Assembly: GCA_002392385.1 (NCBI GenBank)
Contig: DGGX01000054.1
Coordinates: 1 to 5,420, forward strand
From: Lachnospiraceae bacterium UBA3863
Lineage (GTDB): Bacteria > Bacillota > Clostridia > Lachnospirales > Lachnospiraceae
DNA length: 5,420 nt
Reading direction: 5' to 3'
Part shown: piece by piece, positions 1 to 5,420 of the stretch
Numbering within the stretch: position 1 is the first letter of the stretch
How the letters are laid out: each line of letters opens with the position of its first letter
Position numbers and translations under genes: made by a program
The notes under the pieces: model-generated
Databases searched by the model: none
What the model saw: the letters and a program-made list of their open reading frames with translations, nothing else
What the model was told of the DNA's origin: nothing

Positions 1-2
1 GA

Positions 3-15
3 GGCGCTCCGCGCC
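3..15. other. Small GC hairpin at the window edge
   Basis: GGCGC (3-7) pairs perfectly with GCGCC (11-15) around a 3-nt loop. Being at the edge, it could be one arm of a larger structure or a second stem beside the nested hairpin that follows dnaB. No T-run is visible on either side. Confidence 0.3.
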
Positions 16-22
16 TTGTCCG

Positions 23-105
23 CCCCGGGAGAGGCCGTCCCGTGCTCCGGAGTGAACGAGCTCACTCCGGAGCACGAGCCGGGTCTCTCCCGGGGTGCAG
101 TTTTT
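23..105. terminator. Large nested hairpin after dnaB; possible terminator
   Basis: The outer stem pairs CCCCGGGAGAG (23-33) with CTCTCCCGGGG (85-95), an 11-bp perfect match extendable to 34-36/82-84 with one G·T pair. Inside it, a perfect 15-bp stem pairs 41-55 with 62-76 around a 6-nt loop. The hairpin begins nine bases past the dnaB stop. The only T-run (101-105) is on the plus-strand side, five bases after the stem, and overlaps the dnaB stop codon. On the minus strand the stem is followed by GC-rich sequence instead. It may therefore terminate a convergent plus-strand gene from the left, or end the operon with help from sequence outside the window. Confidence 0.5.
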
Positions 106-1441
106 ATGCTTTGTTCACAAACTTCGTCAACTGAGGCTGCCACAGGAGCTCTACGGTACCGATAGGGCCGTTTCTCTGCTTGGCGATGATGATCTCCGCG
201 ATGCCCTGGTTCTCGCCGTCGGGGTTGTAGTAGTCGTCGCGGTAGATGAACATGACCAGGTCGGCGTCCTGTTCGATAGCGCCGGATTCACGCAGGTCGG
301 ACAGCATGGGCCGGTGGTTGGGCCTGGACTCGACGGCACGGGAGAGCTGGGACAGAGCGATCACGGGAACGTTGAGCTCTCTGGCCAGGCTCTTCAGGGA
401 ACGGGAGATATCGGAGATCTCCTGCTGGCGGGAATCGTTTCCGCGGCCTCCGCCGCCGCTCATGAGCTGGAGGTAGTCGATGATGACCATCTCCAGGCCG
501 AATTCCATTTTGTACTTGCGGCACTTGCTCCGCAGCTCCGCCACGCTGATGGCGGGGGTGTCGTCGATGATCAGGCGGCTCTCGCCGATGTTGCCGGCGC
601 TGTCCACCAGGTCGTTCCATTCCTGCTCGCTGAGGTCGCCGGTCCTGATCTTCTGGGCGTCGATGTGGGCCTCCATGGCAAAAAGGCGGTTCACCAGCTG
701 CTCCTTGCTCATTTCCAGGGAGAAGATGGCCACGCAGCGGTTCTCCTTGAGAACGGCATGCTCCGCCACGTTGAGGACGAAGGCGGTCTTGCCCATGGAG
801 GGACGGGCGGCGACCAGGATGAAATCCGCCGGCTGCATGCCGGCCGTCCGGTTGTCCAGATCGGTGAAGCCGGTGGACAGGCCGGTGATGTTGCCCTTCA
901 TGTGGGAGGCGCGCTCGATCTTGTCGATGGCGTTCAGGACGATGTCCCGGATGCTCACGAAGCTCCCGGAGGTCCGTCTCTGGGAGATCTCGAAGATCTG
1001 CTTCTCGGCGCGTTCCATGAGGGCGTCCGGGTCCTCGGACTGGGCGTAGCAGGCTGCCGCGATCTCCTCATTGACCCGGATCATCCTGCGCAGCTGGGCC
1101 TTCTCCGCCACCAGGGCGGCATAGGACCGGATATTGGCGGAAGTGGGAAGCTGGGTGATCAGTCCCGCTATGGTCTCGTCGCTGTAGAGCTCCGGCGGCA
1201 GGTTCCTCTCCTTCAGGCGGGTCTGCAGGGTCACCGGATCCACCGCCAGGTGCTGCTGCTGCATTTCCAGAATCACGGAAAAAAGCGTGCCGTTCGCACG
1301 CGAATAGAAATCCTCTTCTGTCAGCATTTCACCGGCGGCGTCGATGGCCTCGGCGTCCATGATCATGGCGCCGATGACCGCCTGTTCCGCTTCGATGCTG
1401 TGGGGCATGACCCGTCTGATCACATCCTCCTGCTGGGGCAT
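104..1441 (-). CDS. dnaB: Replicative DNA helicase DnaB
   Basis: This is the hexameric replicative helicase (called DnaC in Bacillus), which unwinds DNA ahead of the replisome using ATP. At 445 aa it is full family length. The N-terminal helical domain (about 7-110), which contacts primase, is joined by a linker to the RecA-like ATPase domain (about 180-444). Visible motifs are Walker A ARPSMGKT (212-219), SLEM with the catalytic glutamate E243, Walker B VIIDYLQLM (319-327, D322), SQLSR (364-368), DLRESGAIEQDAD (382-394), and KQRNGPIG (421-428), which supplies the arginine finger. No intein or insertion interrupts the Walker motifs. The ATG at 1441 is preceded by GGAGGA (minus strand, 1446-1451) four bases upstream; the internal Met12 has no such site. 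It is the last visible gene of the gdpP–rplI–dnaB operon, 54 nt after rplI. Identification is firm. Confidence 0.98.
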   Translation of the reverse strand: MPQQEDVIRRVMPHSIEAEQAVIGAMIMDAEAIDAAGEMLTEEDFYSRANGTLFSVILEMQQQHLAVDPVTLQTRLKERNLPPELYSDETIAGLITQLPTSANIRSYAALVAEKAQLRRMIRVNEEIAAACYAQSEDPDALMERAEKQIFEISQRRTSGSFVSIRDIVLNAIDKIERASHMKGNITGLSTGFTDLDNRTAGMQPADFILVAARPSMGKTAFVLNVAEHAVLKENRCVAIFSLEMSKEQLVNRLFAMEAHIDAQKIRTGDLSEQEWNDLVDSAGNIGESRLIIDDTPAISVAELRSKCRKYKMEFGLEMVIIDYLQLMSGGGGRGNDSRQQEISDISRSLKSLARELNVPVIALSQLSRAVESRPNHRPMLSDLRESGAIEQDADLVMFIYRDDYYNPDGENQGIAEIIIAKQRNGPIGTVELLWQPQLTKFVNKA

Positions 1442-1495
1442 CGTCTCCTCCGTATCCTCTCTGTCCGGCGCAGTCTCTTCCGCCGGTGTCTATGC

Positions 1496-1942
1496 TCAGG
1501 CCTCCTGTACCAGCACGTAGAGTCTGCCGGTCACCTGGGGGTGGAGCTTGATGGGCACTTCGTGCATGCCGAAGCTCTTGATGGGATCCGCCAGCTGGAT
1601 CTTCTTCTTGTCCAGATCCAGATCGAACTGATCCTTGGCAGCGGCCGCGATCTCCTTGCCGGTGATGGAACCGAACACCCTGCCGCCTTCGCCGGCGCGC
1701 ATTTTCACAGAGATCTTCTTGCCCTCGAGGGCAGCGGCAAGAGCCTGGGCCTCCGCCAGCCTCTGGGCGGCCAGCTTCTCTTCATGCTTCTTCTTGAGCT
1801 TGAGTTCGTTCAGGTTGCGGTCCGTAGCCTCCAGTCCCAGCTTTTTAGGCAGTACGTAGTTACGGGCGTACCCGTCGCTGACCTTGACGATCTCCCCCTT
1901 CTTTCCGAGGGACTTGACATCTTCCAGTAGAATGACCTGCAT
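1496..1942 (-). CDS. rplI: 50S ribosomal protein L9
   Basis: This encodes bL9, a two-domain protein of the large ribosomal subunit that binds 23S rRNA near the base of the L1 stalk and helps maintain reading frame. The 148 aa length is normal for the family. The N-terminal domain carries the L9 signature (GKKGEIVKVSDGYARNYVLP, from about residue 13). A long charged connecting helix follows (about 41-74, rich in K, E, A and L), and then the C-terminal domain (about 75-148) with the conserved GRVFGSIT stretch (87-94). The ATG at 1942 has AAAGGAG (minus strand, 1949-1955) six bases upstream. It lies 42 nt after gdpP and 54 nt before dnaB with no terminator on either side, so it is very probably cotranscribed with both. 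Confidence 0.98.
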   Translation of the reverse strand: MQVILLEDVKSLGKKGEIVKVSDGYARNYVLPKKLGLEATDRNLNELKLKKKHEEKLAAQRLAEAQALAAALEGKKISVKMRAGEGGRVFGSITGKEIAAAAKDQFDLDLDKKKIQLADPIKSFGMHEVPIKLHPQVTGRLYVLVQEA

Positions 1943-1984
1943 ATCTCGCTCCTTTCCGGCACACGGCCGTAACTCTGTCTCTTC

Positions 1985-4075
1985 CTATTTTCTATCTCCG
2001 ACTGTCAGCTGTCCCGTGCGGATCATCTCATCCAGCACGATCCTCACCCGGGTCTGGGCGTCCTCTATTGTGACGCCCTCCAGCTGACCGCCCGCGATAT
2101 TCATGTGACCGCCGCCGCCGACCTTCTCCAGGATGACCTGGACGTTGACCTCGTCGATGGAACGGGCACTGATATACACCTTGTTCTCATACATCGTGAA
2201 GACAAAACTCGCCTTCACGCCCCGGATATCCAGCAGATCGTTGGCCGCCTGAGCCCCGATCACCGTGGGGCTGTCCAGCCCCTGGGCCCTGCAGACCGAG
2301 AAGGCGAAGGCTGTCCGGTAGATCTCCGCCTGGGAGACGGTATCGGCCTTGGCCTTGTAATTCTCGGCATTTTCTCTCAGGAGCTTGCGCACCCGGGTCA
2401 CGTCCGCCCCGCTGCGGCGCAGGAAGGCCGCCGCCTCGAAGGTCCGCACGCCCGCCTTGCCGACGAAATTGTGGGTATCCACCACGATGCCTCCGTAGAG
2501 GGCATCCGCCTCCTCCGGCCGGATCCGGATGTTCTCTCCCACATACTGGAGAATCTCGGACACAAGCTCACAGGAGCTGGATGCGTAGGGCTCCACATAG
2601 GACAGGGTGGCGTTTTCGATGACGTCCTTGCCGGTCCTGTGATGATCCAGAACCACGATGGATTTGCACAGCTCCAGAAGCTCCGGGCACTCCGTCCGGC
2701 CCGGCTGGTTCACATCCACCACCACCAGCGCGTCATTGTCGGAGACCAGCACCATGGCCTCCTCGCTGGTGACAAAAGGCTTGTTCTCATACTCCGGGTT
2801 CTTCTCAAAGGGAGCCAGGAAGGACCGCAGGGTCGTGCTGCGGTCGTTGAGAACGATGTAGGCACGCTTGTTCAGGGTGCGGGCGATCCGGTAGATGCCC
2901 ACAGCCGCGCCGAAGCTGTCGGGGTCGCCCATCTTATGGCCCATGATAAAGACATTGTCCCTGACCCGGATGATCTCCTTGAGGGCCTGGGCCTTGACAC
3001 GGGCACGTACGCGGGTGTTCTTCTCCTGCTGCAGTGTCTTGCCGCCGTAGTAGACCACGTTCTCCGGCATCTTGACCACCGCCTGGTCGCCGCCTCTTCC
3101 CAGGGCCAGCTCCACGGCGTTCCTGGCGAATTCATAATTCTGCGCGTAGGTGAGGCCGTCCAGACCCACGCCTATGCTCAGGGTGATGGCCATATCGTTG
3201 CCGATGTTGACCTTCTTGACGTCCTCCAGGAGAGAGAACTGCCCGTCCATGATCTGGCGGAGCTGCTTCTTCCTCAGGACGATCAGGAACTTGTCCTTCT
3301 CGATCTTGCTGCACAGACCGTCATAGGAGAGGATATAGCGGTTCACCGTCCGGTCGATCAGGGCCATGAGCAGGGACCTCTTGACCTCCTCCAGCGATTC
3401 CAGCGCCTCCTCATAGTTGTCAATGTAGATGAAGCCCGCCGCCATGCTCTGGTCGTCCACCTCCTGGACCGCCAGTCTCACGGCTGTGACGTCCTTGAGC
3501 TGCAGGAGCATCACATAGTCCTGCATGCCGGTCTCTCCGAAGGCCGTGCTGCCCGCCGCCAGCCCCTCCAGCGACACGCGCCGGATCTGGGCTGTCAGGT
3601 TCCTGTCCTCCCTGCGCACCGGGATCTGGACAGGCTGACTGTCATGGGGCAGCGAATCCGCCCGGATCTCCGGGAACAGCGAGGTCACCGACCTGCGTCC
3701 GGTCAGCCCCTCCACGGCCGCCGCCAGGCCCTTGCCCCTGCCCGCCATCGCGTCAAAAGCCGCGTTGGTCCACAGGATCCTGGCCTTCTGGTCCAGCACC
3801 GCCAGCGCCTGGTCCATGTCTCCCAGCACATGATTCTCCAGGGTCTCATACTCGGCGGCGAACTGCACCATCTCCCTGGTCAGGATCGATTTCCTCTCCA
3901 GATACATGTAAGCAGTCATGGCAAAATAGCCGATCAGAAACGCCAGGATCAAAAGACCCGCCGGCCAATACAGGAAAAAGATCAGCAGATCCAGCACCGC
4001 CAGGACGGCGCCGAGCAGGAATGGCACCCGCTGCAGCATGCTCATCTGCTGCGTCCGATCATCACTGCGAAACAT
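1985..4075 (-). CDS. gdpP: Cyclic-di-AMP phosphodiesterase GdpP (YybT family, DHH/DHHA1)
   Basis: This is a membrane-anchored enzyme that hydrolyses c-di-AMP to pApA, lowering a signal that controls potassium and osmolyte balance and cell-wall stress in Firmicutes. Domain order in the 696 aa product: two membrane helices (about 17-36 and 38-58), a PAS-like region (about 80-200), a degenerate GGDEF domain (about 210-340; EKDKF at 259-263 where GGDEF would be, followed by SIGVG at 300-304), then DHH and DHHA1 domains. All expected catalytic metal ligands are visible: GHKMGDPD (H380, D384, D386), VVVDVN (D454), LDHH (D477-H479) and VVDTHNF (D533). The DHHA1 glycine motif GGGGHMNIAGG is at 653-663. 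The family relative in B. subtilis is about 660 aa, so this copy is slightly longer, probably in the PAS region. The ATG at 4075 has GGAG nine bases upstream (minus strand, 4085-4088). It is the first gene of the operon with rplI and dnaB. The family role is known; activity here is inferred. Confidence 0.96.
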   Translation of the reverse strand: MFRSDDRTQQMSMLQRVPFLLGAVLAVLDLLIFFLYWPAGLLILAFLIGYFAMTAYMYLERKSILTREMVQFAAEYETLENHVLGDMDQALAVLDQKARILWTNAAFDAMAGRGKGLAAAVEGLTGRRSVTSLFPEIRADSLPHDSQPVQIPVRREDRNLTAQIRRVSLEGLAAGSTAFGETGMQDYVMLLQLKDVTAVRLAVQEVDDQSMAAGFIYIDNYEEALESLEEVKRSLLMALIDRTVNRYILSYDGLCSKIEKDKFLIVLRKKQLRQIMDGQFSLLEDVKKVNIGNDMAITLSIGVGLDGLTYAQNYEFARNAVELALGRGGDQAVVKMPENVVYYGGKTLQQEKNTRVRARVKAQALKEIIRVRDNVFIMGHKMGDPDSFGAAVGIYRIARTLNKRAYIVLNDRSTTLRSFLAPFEKNPEYENKPFVTSEEAMVLVSDNDALVVVDVNQPGRTECPELLELCKSIVVLDHHRTGKDVIENATLSYVEPYASSSCELVSEILQYVGENIRIRPEEADALYGGIVVDTHNFVGKAGVRTFEAAAFLRRSGADVTRVRKLLRENAENYKAKADTVSQAEIYRTAFAFSVCRAQGLDSPTVIGAQAANDLLDIRGVKASFVFTMYENKVYISARSIDEVNVQVILEKVGGGGHMNIAGGQLEGVTIEDAQTRVRIVLDEMIRTGQLTVGDRK

Positions 4076-4131
4076 TTTTATGATCTCCGTACTTTCTATA
4101 CTTAAACATTCATACAGGCATATACAGAGTT

Positions 4132-4140
4132 ATTCTATCA
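4132..4140 (-). promoter_or_regulatory. Probable extended -10 promoter of the gdpP–rplI–dnaB operon
   Basis: On the minus strand the sequence TGATAGAAT contains a -10 box TAGAAT (five of six to TATAAT; 4137-4132) preceded by TGn, the extended -10 element. The hexamer 17 bp further upstream (TGGCGT, 4160-4155) is a poor -35, which is typical when an extended -10 is present. The predicted transcript start is near 4125, giving a leader of about 50 nt with no recognised riboswitch. Confidence 0.55.
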
Positions 4141-4170
4141 CCTATTGCCCCCGCACGCCATATTCTTTTA

Positions 4171-4193
4171 GGGCTCCCGGGCCCGCCGGGGAC
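4171..4193. other. GC-rich hairpin-forming patch between the divergent promoters
   Basis: A run made almost only of G and C sits in an otherwise AT-rich intergenic region. CCCGG (4176-4180) can pair with CCGGG (4186-4190) across a 5-nt loop, and GGGC (4171-4174) can pair alternatively with GCCC (4181-4184). It lies upstream of both predicted transcription starts, so it is unlikely to act as a terminator for either gene. It could be a protein site or have no function. Confidence 0.3.
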
Positions 4194-4211
4194 GTATTTA
4201 AGCCACTTTCG

Positions 4212-4240
4212 TTGACATTCTTGCCAACAACTGATACATT
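4212..4240 (+). promoter_or_regulatory. Sigma-A type promoter of the lipoprotein gene
   Basis: A perfect -35 box TTGACA (4212-4217) is followed by exactly 17 bp and then TACATT (4235-4240), which matches TATAAT at four positions. TG at 4232-4233 adds an extended -10 element. Transcription would start near 4247, giving a leader of about 60 nt before the ATG at 4307. A 10-bp palindrome, CATTTAAATG (4237-4246), overlaps the -10 and the start region. Confidence 0.7.
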
Positions 4241-4306
4241 TAAATGGGGATATACCGAATAATCCCACATTTCTTTTCGTAAAAAAAATTCTGGGAGGAA
4301 AAGTAC

Positions 4307-4996
4307 ATGAACAAGAAACTTATGAGCGCCCTTTTTGCAGTGCTGTTTGCCATGGCTATGATCATGACCGGCTGCTCGGGCAACAAGGATGCTATCAATG
4401 CGGCCGCCACCGGATTCTTCGACGGCATGCAGGCAGGTGATCTGGCCGCCATCAGCGAGTATGCCACCACCGCCCTGGTAGAAAGCGGCGAACTGGATTC
4501 CTTCGACGTGGAAGGCCTTACCGCTGATTTCTATGAGAGCATGGACATCCCCGCAGAGGATCTTGACGAGACCGCACAGGCCGCCGTCACAGATTTCTGC
4601 ACCAACATCGCCCAGAGCGTCGTGAAGTCCTACGAGATCACCGATACCTCGGAAGAAAAGGGCGTCGGCAAGGTCACTGCCAAGGTCGTCCTCGGCTTCG
4701 ATCCCGACAAGTTCGACCCCAACAATGACGCTGCCATCAACGAACAGCTCAACACCCTGGTCGAGAATTATCAGAACGAGAATCTGGATGCCCTTCTTGA
4801 CATCTACACCAACCAGGGCGAGGATGCTTTCTACCAGAAGCTCTACTCCGATCTGATCCCCGAGATCCTTTCCATCTACAAAGAGTCCATCACGAGCATC
4901 GGCGAGCTGGAAGAGCAGGTCGTCCTCACGATCGAACAGCAGGAAGACAAGACCTGGAAGGTCAGCGGCTACGAGGAGTTCGAATCTGCCGAATAA
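4307..4996 (+). CDS. Putative secreted lipoprotein of unknown function
   Basis: This 229 aa protein begins with a lipoprotein signal peptide: MNKK, a hydrophobic core (about 6-20), then MTGC with the lipid-modified cysteine at C23. Met at -3 is a less common but acceptable lipobox residue. The mature protein should be anchored outside the cell membrane. It is strongly acidic, begins with a helical segment of the type seen in NTF2-like/DUF4878/DUF5105 lipoproteins (AINAAATGFFDGMQAGDL, 29-46), and ends with a beta-like segment containing TWKVSGYEEF (216-225), which recalls the end of such domains. The family assignment is tentative and no catalytic motif is visible. The ATG at 4307 has GGGAGGA (4293-4299) seven bases upstream. 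It is transcribed divergently from gdpP from its own promoter and appears monocistronic, ending at the hairpin at 5045-5077. A functional tie to c-di-AMP signalling cannot be concluded from position alone. Confidence 0.9.
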   Translation: MNKKLMSALFAVLFAMAMIMTGCSGNKDAINAAATGFFDGMQAGDLAAISEYATTALVESGELDSFDVEGLTADFYESMDIPAEDLDETAQAAVTDFCTNIAQSVVKSYEITDTSEEKGVGKVTAKVVLGFDPDKFDPNNDAAINEQLNTLVENYQNENLDALLDIYTNQGEDAFYQKLYSDLIPEILSIYKESITSIGELEEQVVLTIEQQEDKTWKVSGYEEFESAE

Positions 4997-5032
4997 GAAA
5001 GCTGCCGAATAAGTAAGCTACTGAATGAGAAG
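4986..5032 (+). repeat. Three-copy 16-bp tandem repeat across the lipoprotein stop codon
   Basis: Copy 1 (4986-5001, CTGCCGAATAAGAAAG) contains the in-frame stop TAA of the lipoprotein gene. Copy 2 (5002-5017) differs from it by one base. Copy 3 (5018-5032, CTACTGAATGAGAAG) is diverged and one base shorter. Because 16 is not a multiple of three, the repeated TAA or TGA triplets fall in different frames. The likely cause is local duplication by replication slippage. Confidence 0.8.
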
Positions 5033-5036
5033 TTTT

Positions 5037-5084
5037 AAAAAGAGCTGCCGCTCCGGGAGATGATCCCGGAGCGGCAGTTTTTTT
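5037..5084. terminator. Strong bidirectional intrinsic terminator
   Basis: A perfect 14-bp stem pairs CTGCCGCTCCGGGA (5045-5058) with TCCCGGAGCGGCAG (5064-5077) around the loop GATGA. Seven T residues follow directly on the plus strand (5078-5084), making a classic terminator for the lipoprotein gene about 50 nt after its stop. On the minus strand the stem is followed by CTCTTTTT (5044-5037), so it can also stop transcription arriving from the convergent gene on the right. Confidence 0.92.
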
Positions 5085-5096
5085 GATGTTTATCTT

Positions 5097-5406
5097 GGTA
5101 ACGTTTCTGCTGTCGATCGTTATCAGCTGCGTGATTTTTGGCTTCTGATCACACTCCCGGTAACGTTCCTCTCGTCAATCGTTATTTCCTGTGTGATTAT
5201 TGGCTTCTAATCACACTCCCGGTAACGTTCCTCTCGTCGATCGTTATTTCCTGTGTGATTTTTGGCTTCTTTTCACACTCCTGGTAACGTTCCTCCTGGC
5301 AACCGTTATTTCCTGTGTGATTTTTCGCTTCTTTTCACACTCTTGATAACGCTCCTCTCGTCAATCGTTATCTGCCGCCTGATCAGTAGCTTCTTCAACG
5401 GGCTTG
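5097..5406. repeat. Five tandem copies of a 62-bp unit with two inverted repeats each
   Basis: Copies run 5097-5158, 5159-5220, 5221-5282, 5283-5344 and 5345-5406, with an exact 62-bp period. By eye, copies 2 and 3 differ at 5 positions and copies 3 and 4 at 7; the outer copies 1 and 5 are more diverged. Every copy has TAACG-N14-CGTTA (first at 5099-5103/5118-5122). Copies 3 and 4 have GTGTGA-N14-TCACAC. In copy 2 this grows to a perfect 9-bp stem (5191-5199/5208-5216) with an 8-nt loop, and copy 1 keeps a 5-bp core (5131-5135/5148-5152). GCTTCT in the loop of the second element is present in all five. Copy 5 overlaps the coding end of the minus-strand gene. The array is not coding, since 62 is not a multiple of three and stops occur in all frames. 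Its function is unknown; candidates are a structured 3' UTR, a protein-binding array, or slippage-amplified sequence. Confidence 0.9.
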
Positions 5407-5420
5407 GCTTCTTCAGAAGG
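5361..5420 (-). CDS. 3' end of an unidentified gene (partial, C-terminal 19 residues)
   Basis: Reading the minus strand from the right edge gives an open frame of 19 codons, PSEEAKPVEEATDQAADND, closed by TGA at 5363-5361. The Glu/Ala/Lys-rich, acidic composition with a repeated EEA is typical of a disordered protein tail and unlike random frame reading, so this is likely the end of a gene beginning outside the window. The product cannot be identified. The stop codon lies inside the fifth copy of the 62-bp repeat, and the last codons (GAT AAC GAT) form part of that copy's first inverted repeat. The gene is convergent with the lipoprotein gene; its first clear terminator is the shared hairpin at 5045-5077. 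The frame is clear, but so short a piece could be chance. Confidence 0.6.
   Translation of the reverse strand, partial: PSEEAKPVEEATDQAADND

Noticed and set aside
1465..1486. Possible attenuator hairpin between rplI and dnaB (CCGGCG/CGCCGG)
   Set aside because: The stem is only 6 bp with a 10-nt loop and no T-run follows, so it is within what is expected by chance in GC-rich sequence.
95..1930. Very long plus-strand open frame (611 codons) opposite dnaB and rplI
   Set aside because: It is antisense to two firmly identified genes and spans the gap between them. It has no family-like motifs and is explained by GC-rich third positions on the coding strand, which remove stop codons from the opposite frame.
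2105..4105. Long plus-strand open frame (666 codons) opposite gdpP
   Set aside because: It is the mirror of the gdpP coding frame, rich in His, Leu, Gln and Asp as expected from reading such a gene backwards, and has no recognisable domain.
4076..4306. c-di-AMP (ydaO-type) or other riboswitch upstream of gdpP
   Set aside because: The predicted gdpP leader is only about 50 nt and shows none of the conserved elements of known riboswitches.
5191..5216. CRP-like operator, because TGTGA and TCACA arms are present
   Set aside because: The CRP consensus has 6 bp between the arms, here there are 14, and the sites lie downstream of both convergent genes and not at a promoter.
5097..5344. Micro-ORFs within each repeat unit (minus-strand GTG AAA AGA ... 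TAA, 10 codons)
   Set aside because: The possible ribosome sites are at poor distances, the start is GTG only, and the outer copies do not preserve the frame.
5097..5406. CRISPR array, because a period of about 62 bp fits repeat plus spacer
   Set aside because: The whole unit is conserved between copies; there are no unique spacers alternating with identical repeats, and no cas genes are visible.

Overview
The window looks like a chromosomal segment of a fairly GC-rich Firmicute in class Clostridia, most likely Lachnospiraceae-like. This rests on the conserved gene order gdpP–rplI–dnaB, strong Shine-Dalgarno sites of the GGAGG type, and an acidic, short-signal lipoprotein typical of that group. 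The taxonomic placement is inference; no 16S or other marker is present.

Positions 4075 to 104 (minus strand) hold a compact operon in transcription order gdpP (c-di-AMP phosphodiesterase), rplI (ribosomal protein L9) and dnaB (replicative helicase). The gaps are 42 and 54 nt with no terminator between genes. A likely extended -10 promoter lies just upstream, around 4132-4140. The operon couples a membrane nucleotide-signalling enzyme with translation and replication functions, as in many Firmicutes. Just past the dnaB stop is a large nested hairpin (23-95). Its only visible T-run is on the plus-strand side, so it may also serve a convergent gene outside the window.

Positions 4076-4306 form a divergent intergenic region. 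A TTGACA / TGnTACATT promoter drives an acidic lipoprotein gene (4307-4996, plus strand) of unknown function. The stop codon of that gene sits in a three-copy 16-bp tandem repeat, followed by a strong terminator hairpin at 5045-5077 with T-runs in both directions.

Positions 5097-5406 hold the least ordinary part of the window: five back-to-back copies of a 62-bp unit with an exact 62-bp period. Each unit carries two short inverted repeats (TAACG-N14-CGTTA, and GTGTGA-N14-TCACAC or a variant). The fifth copy overlaps the 3' end of a gene entering from the right on the minus strand (partial CDS 5361-5420), whose stop codon lies inside the first inverted repeat of that copy. The array therefore sits between two convergent genes. 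If the right-hand gene stops at the shared terminator, the array would be transcribed as its roughly 300-nt structured 3' UTR. The rest of the window is ordinary housekeeping sequence; no mobile element, tRNA, rRNA or CRISPR array was found.
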